Assembly: GCA_965227335.1 (NCBI GenBank)
Contig: CBDDFV010000010.1
Location: forward strand, 186,001-250,000
DNA length: 64,000 bases
Direction of reading: 5' to 3'
DNA from: CBDDFV01 sp965227335
Lineage (GTDB): Bacteria; Planctomycetota; Phycisphaerae; Phycisphaerales; SM1A02
Below, in pieces: positions 34,360 to 43,035 of this stretch. The translations under genes and the position numbers were made by a program. A model generated the notes under the pieces. The model had not been told where the DNA came from, did not search any database, and saw only the letters and a list, made by a program, of their open reading frames with translations. Every line of letters begins with the position of its first letter. Positions within the stretch are counted from its first letter, which is position 1.

Positions 34360-35121
34360 ATGCTTGAAATCAAGAACCTGCACGCGAAAGTCGACGGCGT
34401 CGAGATCCTCAAGGGGATCAACCTCACGGTGAAGCCGGGCGAAGTGCACTCGATCATGGGCCCGAACGGCTCCGGCAAGAGCACCCTCGCCCGCGTCATC
34501 GCCGGGGAAGAGGCGTACGAGGTCACCGAAGGCCAGATCCTCTACCAGGGCAAGGACCTGCTCGAACTCGAAGCCGACGAACGAGCCTGCGAAGGCGTCT
34601 TCATGGCGTTCCAGTACCCGGTGGAGATCCCCGGCGTCTCGACGAAGTACTTCCTCAAGGCCGCGATCAACGCGATCCGCAAGTACCACGGCGAAGAGGA
34701 GCTCGACGCCTACGACTTCATCCAGATGGTGAGCGAGAAGGCGAAGCTCGTCGACCTCGACACCTCGCTCCTCGATCGCGCCGTCAACGAAGGCTTCTCC
34801 GGCGGCGAGAAGAAGCGGGCGGAGATCTTCCAGATGGCGATGCTCGAGCCCACGCTCGGCGTGCTCGACGAGACCGACTCCGGCCTCGACATCGACGCCC
34901 TCCGCATCGTCGCCGACGGCGTCAACAAGCTCCGCGGACCGGAACGGGCCTTCGTCGTCATCACCCACTACCAGCGGTTGCTCGACTACATCGTGCCCGA
35001 CGTCGTGCACGTGCTGCTCGACGGCCGGATCGCGAAGACCGGCGGCAAGGAACTCGCCCTCGAACTCGAGGACAAGGGCTACGCCTGGGTCGTGGATCAC
35101 CTCGAACCCGCCCCCGCCTGA
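34360..35121 (+). CDS. sufC: Fe-S assembly ATPase SufC
   Basis: ABC-type ATPase that drives conformational change of SufB-SufD. Walker A is GPNGSGKST, the signature is FSGGEKKRAEIFQ and Walker B is LGVLDETDSGLDID, with the TDSGLD form typical of SufC. The 253-residue length is normal. The gene begins 54 bases after sufB; its ribosome site is weak, as expected inside an operon. Confidence 0.97.
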   Translation: MLEIKNLHAKVDGVEILKGINLTVKPGEVHSIMGPNGSGKSTLARVIAGEEAYEVTEGQILYQGKDLLELEADERACEGVFMAFQYPVEIPGVSTKYFLKAAINAIRKYHGEEELDAYDFIQMVSEKAKLVDLDTSLLDRAVNEGFSGGEKKRAEIFQMAMLEPTLGVLDETDSGLDIDALRIVADGVNKLRGPERAFVVITHYQRLLDYIVPDVVHVLLDGRIAKTGGKELALELEDKGYAWVVDHLEPAPA

Positions 35122-35178
35122 CGTTTCACCGACGCCGACGCCTGACGACCACCATCTCCCTCTCGGACTTTCCGACCG

Positions 35179-36492
35179 ATGACCACCGACGTGCTGACCC
35201 CGCCGACGACCTTCGCCGCCGCGTTCGACCGACTCGACGCCGTCTCCCCCGTGCATGACCTCCGTCAGCGCGGCTACGACGCGTTCGTTCGGCGCGGCTT
35301 CCCGACCCTCCGCGACGAGGCGTGGCGTTACACCAACGTGAAGCCCATCGCGGAAGGCGACTTCCGCCACGCCGCCGAGGCGCCGCGCGATGTCGCCCTC
35401 GACGACCTCGCGCCCTTCCTCTTCGAGGACGACCGCACCTGCCGGTTCGTGCTCGTCAACGGCGCCGCGTGTCCCGAACTTTCGCGTCCGGGCACGCTGC
35501 CCGAGGGCGTCCGCGTTGAGTCGCTCGCCGCCTGCATCGCGTCGGGCGACGAGGCCGTGCTCGCCCGCCTCGGGAAGGAGTTCGATCTCGCCGATGCGCC
35601 CTTCGCCGCGATGAACACCGCCCTCATCGAGGACGGCGTCGTCATTCGACTGCCGAAGAACGTCGCGGTCGACGCGCCGATTCACGTGCTGCACATCGTG
35701 GCCCGCGATGCGGATGACATCGCCGTGCACCCGCGTACGCTCATCATCGGCGAGAACGGCTGCAAGGCGACCATCGTTGAACAGTACATCGGGCTCGGCG
35801 ACGGCGGCGGGTTCACGAACGCAGTCGTCGAAATCCACGCGGAGGCGAACTCGAACGTCAAGCACACCCGCGTCATCCGCGAACGTGACGCGGCGAACCA
35901 TGTCTCGATGGTCGCCGTCCACGAATCCGGCCCGTCCCGCGTCACGTCCAACGTCGTCACGCTGACCGGCCGCCTGGTGCGTCACAACATCTTCGCCGCG
36001 ATGGACGCCCCGCAGAGCGATGTCACCTTCAACGGGCTGACCCTCGGACGCGACGAGCAGCACGTCGACCACGCGCTGAACATCGAACACCGGCAGCCGC
36101 ACTGCACAAGCTGGCAGTTCTTCAAGAACATCATGAACGACCGCTCGCGGGCCGTCTTCTCGGGACGCATCTACGTCGCCGAAGACGCCCAGAAGACCGA
36201 CGCGAAGCAGACGAACATGAACCTGCTCGTGTCGCCCGACGCCAGCGTCGACACCAAGCCGCAGCTCGAAATCTTCGCCGACGACGTCAAGTGCACGCAC
36301 GGCGCCACCATCGGCCAGCTCGAACCGAGCCAGCTCTTCTACCTGCGGGCCCGCGGCATCGACCGCGACACCGCCCACGCGATGCTCGTCTACGCGTTCG
36401 CGGCGGAGGTGCTCGAGGAGATCGACGTCGAACCGCTGCGCGACCAGCTTGTCGCCGCCCTCATGGAGCGACTCCCGACCGCCGTCCGCTGA
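35179..36492 (+). CDS. sufD: Fe-S assembly protein SufD
   Basis: Partner of SufB in the SufBC2D scaffold. The 437-residue protein has DEAWRYTNVKPIAE near the N-terminus, the middle beta-helix rungs and the conserved C-terminal signature (KCTHGATIGQLEPSQLFYLR, then ARGIDRDTAHAMLVYAFA). It also has FFKNIMNDRSRAVFSGRIYV. It lies 57 bases after sufC and 43 before sufS. Confidence 0.96.
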   Translation: MTTDVLTPPTTFAAAFDRLDAVSPVHDLRQRGYDAFVRRGFPTLRDEAWRYTNVKPIAEGDFRHAAEAPRDVALDDLAPFLFEDDRTCRFVLVNGAACPELSRPGTLPEGVRVESLAACIASGDEAVLARLGKEFDLADAPFAAMNTALIEDGVVIRLPKNVAVDAPIHVLHIVARDADDIAVHPRTLIIGENGCKATIVEQYIGLGDGGGFTNAVVEIHAEANSNVKHTRVIRERDAANHVSMVAVHESGPSRVTSNVVTLTGRLVRHNIFAAMDAPQSDVTFNGLTLGRDEQHVDHALNIEHRQPHCTSWQFFKNIMNDRSRAVFSGRIYVAEDAQKTDAKQTNMNLLVSPDASVDTKPQLEIFADDVKCTHGATIGQLEPSQLFYLRARGIDRDTAHAMLVYAFAAEVLEEIDVEPLRDQLVAALMERLPTAVR

Positions 36493-36535
36493 ACCAACGC
36501 GGACCGGAAGCGGGACCCCACGAAAGGACCTGCTC

Positions 36536-37798
36536 ATGACCGCCTCCACCCCGTCGACGACCGCGCCCGACGCGTCGACGTTTGATGTCGATCGCATCCG
36601 CGCCGACTTCCCGATCCTCTCCCGCACGATCAACGGCAAACCGCTCGTCTACCTCGACAACGCGGCGACGTCGCAGCACCCCCGGGCGATGATCGATGCG
36701 ATCACCAACTACTACGAAAACACCAACGCCAATATCCATCGCGGCGTGCACACGCTGAGCATGGAAGCCACCGACGCCTTCGAGCAGGCCCGCGATCGCG
36801 TCCGCGGCTTCCTCAACGCTGAACGACCCGAAGACGTCATCTTCGTGCGCGGCGCCACCGAGGGCGTCAATCTCGTCGCCCAGGCCTGGGCCCGCACCAC
36901 CATGCAGCCCGGCGACGAAGTCGTCATCACCACCATGGAGCACCACGCCAACATCGTGCCGTGGCATCTCCTCCGCGAACAGCACGGGGTCGTGGTCAAG
37001 GTCGCGCCGATCGACGATCGCGGCGTGCTCGACCTCGACGCCCTCGATCGGCTCATCACCGAACGCACGAAACTCGTCGGCGTGGTCCACGTCTCCAACG
37101 CTCTCGGCACCGTGAATCCCGTCAAACAGATCGCCGAGATGGCCCACGCCCGCGGCGCGAAGGTGCTCGTCGACGGCGCCCAGGCGACCCCCCACCTGCC
37201 CGTCGACGTCCGCGAGCTCGGCGCCGACTTCTACGTCGTCTCCGCCCACAAGATGTTCGGCCCCACCGGCGTCGGGGCGCTCTACATGCCGTACGACCTT
37301 CAGGACGAAACGCCCCCCTACCAGGGCGGCGGCGAAATGATCCTGTCCGTGTCGTTCGATGAGATCGTCTACAACCGACCGCCCCACAAGTTCGAAGCGG
37401 GCACGCCCGACATCAGCGGCGTCGTCGGCTGGGGCGCGACGATCGATTACCTCAACGAGATCGGCATGTCGAACATCGCGGCGTACGAGCACGATCTCGC
37501 GGAATACGGACGGACGCAGCTCGCTGAGGTCCCCGGCCTCCGCTTCATCGGCGAGGCGCCGGACCGTGCGAGCGTGCTCTCCTTCGTGATGGACGGCGCG
37601 CATCCGCACGACATCGGCACGTTCCTCGATCAGGACGGAATCGCGATCCGCACCGGCCACCACTGCGCGCAACCGGTGATGACGCGGTTCGGCATCCCCG
37701 CCACGGCGCGGGCGTCGGTCGCGTTCTACAACACACGGGCGGAGCTCGACACGCTCGCCGCGAGCCTCCGCAAGGTGGCGGAGGTGTTCGGCGGATGA
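36536..37798 (+). CDS. sufS: Cysteine desulfurase SufS
   Basis: PLP enzyme that takes sulfur from cysteine for Fe-S assembly. The PLP lysine is Lys239 (VVSAHKMFGPTG) and the persulfide cysteine is Cys377 (RTGHHCAQPVM) in the short-loop arrangement of group II desulfurases, which need SufU or SufE as acceptor. TMEHHANIVPW is also diagnostic. AAAGGA at 36523-36528 fixes the ATG at 36536. Its stop overlaps the sufU ATG by four bases. Confidence 0.97.
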   Translation: MTASTPSTTAPDASTFDVDRIRADFPILSRTINGKPLVYLDNAATSQHPRAMIDAITNYYENTNANIHRGVHTLSMEATDAFEQARDRVRGFLNAERPEDVIFVRGATEGVNLVAQAWARTTMQPGDEVVITTMEHHANIVPWHLLREQHGVVVKVAPIDDRGVLDLDALDRLITERTKLVGVVHVSNALGTVNPVKQIAEMAHARGAKVLVDGAQATPHLPVDVRELGADFYVVSAHKMFGPTGVGALYMPYDLQDETPPYQGGGEMILSVSFDEIVYNRPPHKFEAGTPDISGVVGWGATIDYLNEIGMSNIAAYEHDLAEYGRTQLAEVPGLRFIGEAPDRASVLSFVMDGAHPHDIGTFLDQDGIAIRTGHHCAQPVMTRFGIPATARASVAFYNTRAELDTLAASLRKVAEVFGG

Positions 37799-38238
37799 GC
37801 AATCTCGGAGACCTCTACCAGGAGCTGATCCTCGACCACAACAAGCGGCCCCGCAATCGGGGCCGGCTGGCGTCGTGCGACTGTCACGCCCGCGGCCACA
37901 ATCCGCTGTGCGGCGACGAGGTCGACATCGACGTGGATGTCGAGGACGACATCATTCGGGATGTGAAGTTCGACGGCTCGGGCTGCGCAATCTCGACCGC
38001 CTCCGCCTCGATCATGACCGAGACGGTCAAGGGCAAGAGCGTCGACGAGGTGAAGGCGCTGTTCGAACAGTTTCACGACGTCGTCACCGGCGAGACGGAA
38101 GGGGACGCCGCCGCGATGGGCAAATTGTTCGCGTTCTCGGGCGTCGGCGCCTACCCCGCCCGCGTCAAGTGCGCGACGCTGGCGTGGCACACGCTGATCG
38201 CCGCCCTCGCGGGACAGGACCGGGTCAGTACCGAGTAA
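37795..38238 (+). CDS. sufU: SufU zinc-dependent sulfurtransferase
   Basis: Accepts sulfur from SufS. The 147-residue protein has three conserved cysteines: NPLCGDEVDI, DGSGCAISTASAS and ARVKCATLAW. The extra stretch between the second and third Cys and the SufS pairing fit SufU better than IscU. The ATGA overlap with sufS implies coupled translation and balanced amounts. Last gene of the operon; it converges on the EAL gene with a 24-base gap. Confidence 0.95.
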   Translation: MSNLGDLYQELILDHNKRPRNRGRLASCDCHARGHNPLCGDEVDIDVDVEDDIIRDVKFDGSGCAISTASASIMTETVKGKSVDEVKALFEQFHDVVTGETEGDAAAMGKLFAFSGVGAYPARVKCATLAWHTLIAALAGQDRVSTE

Positions 38239-38262
38239 GGTGCATTCCGTGCGCCGACGGCG

Positions 38263-40074
38263 TCACGCGGACTTGCGATTCATCGCCGCGTCGCGTCGGG
38301 CGTCGAGCGTCAGACCGGTCCACGGACCTTCCTCTTCCGGCGGACGCTGTCGAAGACGACGCGCGCATTCGTACACGTCGCGCGGCTCGTTGAGCTCCAT
38401 GAGCGGCTGCTCGAGATACACCGCCCGCACGGACGTGAGGTCGCAGGTGTGCCGGTGGCCCGCCGCGTCCGTGTACGCAAACGCCTCCGCCGCCCAGTCC
38501 TGCGGCGTGAAGAACTCGCCCTGCGTCGCCTCGAACTGATGCACGAGCTTCGCCAGCTGCGGACGCAGATCGATCCGGGCGCCGATCATGAAGCGATCCG
38601 CGCCAAGATGCGCGGCGAACACGTCGCCGTTCGACATCAACTGGAACTCCGCCCGCAGCAGACCCACCAGCCGACGCAGCATCGCATCTCCCATGTCCGC
38701 CCCGTAGGCCAGGTTGTACCCGTCGAAATCGCGCAGGTCGACAAACCCGAGGTTCATCGGCGTGCGCACCCGCATCTGCTCCGCCAACCAGCCGTCGGCC
38801 CGCACGCGGGTCGGCAGACCGGAGATGGGAGCCGTGTGCGGAGCGACCATCGACTGGAACGACGATGCGGCGCTCAACAGCCGGCGCACCGTCACGATTC
38901 CCTCGATGACGTCCCGTCGCTGCACGATGAGCGGGGCCGCCATCGCTTCCTCCGGACGTCCCGCCGCCACCTCGAGCGCTTCGGCCAGCGTGACATCCAC
39001 GCCCAGGATGGGGCCCGGAATGATCGGCAGGCTTCCGATCTGACGATCCGGCTGCAACGTCGCGGCGTCGCTCAGGACGCTCCCCGCCATCCAGCCGCGA
39101 CACCGGCGGCGATCCAGAACGACGGCGCCTTCGCATCCGGCGTGTGCGCACAGCGCGGCCGAGGCCTCCCGGGCGGTCGCCGAGGCGTCGAGCGTCAGGG
39201 CGGGCTTCAGCAGCGAGGTCACGCGGATCGTGTGCGGATCCTCGTACCGCTGCGCGCGGAGCGACGCCCCGATGCGGGCGATGCACTCACGCGGCCCGGG
39301 CGGCGCCTCCTCCGGCGTCGCCCGCGGTTTGCCCAGGAAGAACCCCTGGCCATGCGAGAGCCCCAGTTCCATCAACGTGCCCAGCTCCGACTCCCGTTCG
39401 ATTCCCTCCGCAATCACGCGAATGCTCGTGAGCTTCGCGAACCGTGTGAAGAACCGGATGAGGTTCTGCTTGAACGGATCGAGATCAAGATCCTTGATCA
39501 GCTCCCGATCCAGCTTCAGCCAGTTCGGACGCATGCTCGTGATGCGGTTCAGCCCGCTGTCGCCCGCCCCCACATCATCCAGCGCGACCTGAAACCCCAT
39601 CTCCCGCAGATACAGCATCTGCGCGCTGAGATTCGCAAAGATCGGCGTCGACGTGCGCTCCGTGACCTCCAGCACCACGTGCCGGGTCGGCAGCGGCTCG
39701 CCCGCGGCGGTGAGTTCGTTGGACAGCGTCAGAAAGAACGTGTCGTCGGTGAAGACCTCGGGACTGTTGTTCAGAAACAGCATCGCCCCGGCCGGCCAGT
39801 CGGTCATGGATTCAAAAGTGCGCCGTCGGGCCAGCGCTTCGAGGTCGCGGGTGACCCCGCACCGCGCCGCCGCGTCGTAGAGCTCGCCCGCGTGCCGGAA
39901 CCCGAACGTGTCGACATCGAAACGGGTGAGCGCCTCGAAACCGGCGACCTCGCCCGACTGAAAGTCGACGATCGGCTGGAAGTGGATCTCGATCGCCCGC
40001 TGGTCCAGCAGGGCGCGAAGCAGCTCCTGCTCCTCGGCGATCGTTCGAGTTGGCGTGACGTCTTCAGGCGGCAT
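38263..40074 (-). CDS. EAL-domain c-di-GMP phosphodiesterase with CBS-like and degenerate GGDEF regions
   Basis: Residues ~15-260 form an EAL domain with the catalytic set present: Glu47 in GFEALTRF, the LNNSP loop, Glu136 in LEVTER, Asp166-Asp167 in ALDDVGAG, Lys187 in WLKLDRELI, AEGIE and GQGFFLGKP. Active c-di-GMP hydrolysis is therefore expected. Residues ~275-410 look like a pair of CBS modules. The C-terminal ~170 residues resemble GGDEF, but the signature is replaced by LGADRF, so cyclase activity is unlikely; it may bind GTP as a regulator. Cytoplasmic, no membrane helix. No good ribosome site is visible. Confidence 0.9.
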   Translation of the reverse strand: MPPEDVTPTRTIAEEQELLRALLDQRAIEIHFQPIVDFQSGEVAGFEALTRFDVDTFGFRHAGELYDAAARCGVTRDLEALARRRTFESMTDWPAGAMLFLNNSPEVFTDDTFFLTLSNELTAAGEPLPTRHVVLEVTERTSTPIFANLSAQMLYLREMGFQVALDDVGAGDSGLNRITSMRPNWLKLDRELIKDLDLDPFKQNLIRFFTRFAKLTSIRVIAEGIERESELGTLMELGLSHGQGFFLGKPRATPEEAPPGPRECIARIGASLRAQRYEDPHTIRVTSLLKPALTLDASATAREASAALCAHAGCEGAVVLDRRRCRGWMAGSVLSDAATLQPDRQIGSLPIIPGPILGVDVTLAEALEVAAGRPEEAMAAPLIVQRRDVIEGIVTVRRLLSAASSFQSMVAPHTAPISGLPTRVRADGWLAEQMRVRTPMNLGFVDLRDFDGYNLAYGADMGDAMLRRLVGLLRAEFQLMSNGDVFAAHLGADRFMIGARIDLRPQLAKLVHQFEATQGEFFTPQDWAAEAFAYTDAAGHRHTCDLTSVRAVYLEQPLMELNEPRDVYECARRLRQRPPEEEGPWTGLTLDARRDAAMNRKSA

Positions 40075-40288
40075 GGCTCATGGTCGGGGGCGCAGGGATC
40101 CGGGCGCCGGCTCGATGCTCGATCGCCGATGGATCGATGCCAACGACAAAGGGCGATATCGGCCCGCGTGAGGCAGGGCATCAGCCCAATCACATAAACC
40201 CACGGCGCCCCGGCCCCCGCCGACCCATAAGATCGCCTCGCCCGACCATGCATCGACCTGAATCAATCCTGCGTCGGCCGCACGCCCC

Positions 40289-41272
40289 TTAGTAGACCTC
40301 GATGCAGAGCCGCGCCGTCGGCCGGATATGGCGTCGCATCTGGTCGCGGGTCCACGCGGCCGGATCGACGTCCTGCAACGCCTCGCCGACGACGAAATAC
40401 CCGTCACCCAGGCCCGCCGTCGCGAGGACCTGGTAGAGGCCGAACTGCATGCCGATGAGCCCGCAGATGTAGATGATCGTCCGCGGGTTCTCGAGCATCG
40501 GCCGGAACGCATCGAGCCGCTGCTCGATCAGCTGGTGTACATACCAGCCCCGCCCGCCGTCAGGTCGCGCCTCGCGGCTGATCGCGACGTCGTACGTGAA
40601 GTTGTCGCGGGTCTTCGCGTAGTTGGTGAAGAGATCGTCATAGAGCAGATCGGTCGTGTACGGCGTCCCCATCACGAGCCGCACGTCGCTCCCGGTCGGA
40701 CCCGCCGGTCGATCGAAGAGCTCCATCGCCATGCCGCGAAACGGCGCGACGCCCGTTCCCGTGGCGAGGAAGAGGTAATCATGCGCTTCGGTGTCGACGG
40801 GCAGCAGGAATCGCTTGCCGTTCGGGCCGCTTACCTGGACCTCATCGCCGACCCGCAGGTCGCAGAGATAGTTGCTGCACACGCCCAGGAACAGGCGGTG
40901 ATCATCGGGATCGTCGCCGTCCTTCTGCGGCGTGCGTTCGTCGATCACCCGCTTCGGCGTGGTGGCGATGACCCGACCCTGACCGTCCTCGCCCCACGAC
41001 GGACTCGAACAGGAGTAGAGACGCACCGCATGCGGCTTGCCGTTCGCCGCCACCCCCGGGGCCGTCACCCCGAACGACTGACCCACCTGCACGACGCCTT
41101 CGAGCGGCGTCCCGCCGACGTCGATCGCCACGTGCCGGATGAAGCTCGCCGACTTCCCCTTCATGCAGCGGTGTGTCGCGACCACTCGCCCCGTCACCGG
41201 CGCCTTCGGTTTGACGACGTTCATCTGCACGTCGGGATAGACAGGATCGTGCTCGGTGGTGACGTGGCTCAT
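40289..41272 (-). CDS. Plant-type ferredoxin-NADP+ reductase
   Basis: FAD enzyme moving electrons between ferredoxin and NADP(H). The protein shows the plastid/cyanobacterial layout: FAD motif RLYSCSSPS, GVCSNYLCDLRVGDEV, the NADP loop ATGTGVAPFRGM, NFTYDVAISRE and YICGLIGM. It ends in IEVY with the C-terminal tyrosine that stacks on the flavin in plant-type enzymes. The ATG at 41272 has no ribosome site; TACATT lies eight bases upstream. It probably supplies NADPH-ferredoxin exchange for biosynthesis, since no photosynthesis genes are present. Confidence 0.9.
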   Translation of the reverse strand: MSHVTTEHDPVYPDVQMNVVKPKAPVTGRVVATHRCMKGKSASFIRHVAIDVGGTPLEGVVQVGQSFGVTAPGVAANGKPHAVRLYSCSSPSWGEDGQGRVIATTPKRVIDERTPQKDGDDPDDHRLFLGVCSNYLCDLRVGDEVQVSGPNGKRFLLPVDTEAHDYLFLATGTGVAPFRGMAMELFDRPAGPTGSDVRLVMGTPYTTDLLYDDLFTNYAKTRDNFTYDVAISREARPDGGRGWYVHQLIEQRLDAFRPMLENPRTIIYICGLIGMQFGLYQVLATAGLGDGYFVVGEALQDVDPAAWTRDQMRRHIRPTARLCIEVY

Positions 41273-41280
41273 CGACCCGC

Positions 41281-41286
41281 AATGTA
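41281..41286 (-). promoter_or_regulatory. Candidate leaderless -10 element of the ferredoxin-NADP+ reductase gene
   Basis: On the minus strand TACATT ends eight bases before the ATG, with no SD sequence between them. Confidence 0.4.
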
Positions 41287-41421
41287 CGGGAGGATGCGTC
41301 GATCCGGGACGTCGCCCTGGAAAAATCCGATGCGATCGTCGCACCAGAGACCCCGCCGCGACGTATGAACCAGCGAACGACCGCTCGCGGGAGGGCGAAC
41401 GGTCGCCGGCGGAGACGCATC

Positions 41422-41676
41422 ATGACCGAACCCGCGACGGACGCCCTCGCCCCATTGACCCTCGACCTGCTCGCGTGGATCGCCGAGAACCCCCGCCCCT
41501 GGCCAGAGGTGATGGAACGCTGGCGAACGTCGTGCCCGCAGCTCACCGTCTGGGAGGACGCGCTCGCGGCAGGACTCGTCGCCCGACGGACATCCCGCGA
41601 CGCCGACGGCCGCATTGTCGTCACCATCGCCACGACCGAAGCCGGCGCCGCCGTCCTCCGAAACGCCGGACGATGA
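41422..41676 (+). CDS. Small hypothetical protein, 84 aa
   Basis: GGAG at 41411-41414 precedes the ATG at 41422. The product (MTEPATDALAPLTLDLLAWI ... VWEDALAAGLVARR ... ATTEAGAAVLRNAGR) has the size and helix-helix-wing feel of a small winged-helix protein, but no family was recognised. The stop is immediately followed by the A/T side of the terminator at 41680-41713, which faces the other way. Confidence 0.6.
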   Translation: MTEPATDALAPLTLDLLAWIAENPRPWPEVMERWRTSCPQLTVWEDALAAGLVARRTSRDADGRIVVTIATTEAGAAVLRNAGR

Positions 41677-41679
41677 ACG

Positions 41680-41713
41680 AAAAAACCGCCGACGCCCGGA
41701 CGAGCGTCGGCGG
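41680..41713 (-). terminator. Terminator of the fibro-slime gene
   Basis: A ten-base perfect stem (41686-41695 with 41704-41713) around an 8-base loop, followed on the minus strand by TTTTTT. On the plus strand the same hairpin may also help end the small gene at 41422. Confidence 0.85.
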
Positions 41714-41835
41714 TGAAGTTTCGGGTCGAGAGGCCGGGCGACGCTGGACGCCGCGCGTTTCCGAAGCCGGTCCTCCCGGGATGTGACGCCAGCGGTGGCC
41801 GGGTCGGACCCGGGGCCGGCGGGGCGACGATCAGA

Positions 41836-42756
41836 TCAGTCGAACGCCGCCGAGATCGAAGGCAGCTGAACGCTTTCGAGCTGCAGGTTGGTGACGATAC
41901 GGAAGTTCGACTGCGTCCGGTGACGCTCCGCGAAGAAGAATGACAGGTCGTAGCTCTCGCCGTCGGTCAGACCGAGACGGTTGAGGTCCACGTACTGCGA
42001 GGTCGCGCCGTGAACGCCGCCGAGGTCGATGACGAGCTGGCCGTTGATGAAGACCCACACGTCGTCGTCGCCGACGAACTTGAAGACCTGGTCGCCATCC
42101 GCGTCGTACGTGAACTCCGTGTGGAGTTCGAACGTGAAGTGGAAGTTCCGGTCGGGATTGCCGCCCGGGTTCCCGAAGAGCTGATCCTCGATCGGGAAGA
42201 AGCCGTTGAGCGGATCGTAGACCGGGTCCGTCTTGTCGTCGAAGACGTACGAGCCGTCCGCCTGCCGCGTGAACCGCAACGCGAGCGGCTTCGACATGTT
42301 CACGCCCGGCACGTCGCGGAACCACTGGGCGTAGGACTCCGCCGACTCGATCGCGCCGCTGTCCGCCGCGCCTTCCTCACCGGCCGAATCGCCCAGACCC
42401 GAGTCGTACAACGCGTAGCAGATCGGCCGGTTCGCGCTGTCGCGCCACTGGCTCTTGACCTTGAAGCCCTGGCCCGTGAAGACCGGCTTCCCGTCCTCGC
42501 CCAGCTGCGAGGCGATGTTCCCGCAGTACAGACCGAAGCCGTGGTCCGGCTGACGCTCGAAGTCCGGATGGCCGTTGTCGTGCGACCGCTCGTGGAAGTC
42601 GCGGACAATGCCGGTGAGATAGATGAAGTCCGGCGCGGCGACATCGGCCCCGCCTTCGTCCGCCGCCGAGGCGCCGCCGGACAACAGCAACGCACTCGTC
42701 ATGATGAAGCCGGCGCTCGCCGCCGTGATCCGCTTCCGATTGGATGTCCTGGTCAT
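41836..42756 (-). CDS. Secreted fibro-slime/PA14-like domain protein
   Basis: The ATG at 42756 has GGGAGGAA about seven bases upstream and opens a signal peptide (RKRITAASAGFIMTSALLLS...ASAAD). The mature part carries the fibro-slime pattern: IYLTGIVRDFHERSHDNGHP at the start and DDDVWVFINGQLVIDLGGVH near the C-terminus, then LTDGESYDLSFFFAERH. These domains are PA14-like carbohydrate-binding or adhesive modules on secreted proteins. 306 residues; no anchor is visible after the domain. Confidence 0.88.
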   Translation of the reverse strand: MTRTSNRKRITAASAGFIMTSALLLSGGASAADEGGADVAAPDFIYLTGIVRDFHERSHDNGHPDFERQPDHGFGLYCGNIASQLGEDGKPVFTGQGFKVKSQWRDSANRPICYALYDSGLGDSAGEEGAADSGAIESAESYAQWFRDVPGVNMSKPLALRFTRQADGSYVFDDKTDPVYDPLNGFFPIEDQLFGNPGGNPDRNFHFTFELHTEFTYDADGDQVFKFVGDDDVWVFINGQLVIDLGGVHGATSQYVDLNRLGLTDGESYDLSFFFAERHRTQSNFRIVTNLQLESVQLPSISAAFD

Positions 42757-43035
42757 GGTTCGTTCCTCCCGACTGAAAGACATCGAAACTACACCGTCAC
42801 CGTCCGTTTCCGATCCGCCCCCCGCAACCCGGAAGCCCGCCGCGTCGCCCCCCGCGCCCGAACACGCCGGACAGCGAAACTGGGGGGATCGCATCGGACC
42901 GGCCGATAGTCCCCCCGGGGACCCCGCCCGACGACGTCCGGCCCCCGCCCGCCGCCCGCCGCCCGCCCCTGATCAACGCTACTATCGACCCCGCACCACG
43001 CTTATCCCCTCCCGCGGACCGGAGACCGGAACACC

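Noticed and set aside
33658..36639. 993-codon minus-strand frame across sufB, sufC and sufD
   Set aside because: The plus-strand suf proteins are unmistakable; this long frame reflects third-position GC bias only.
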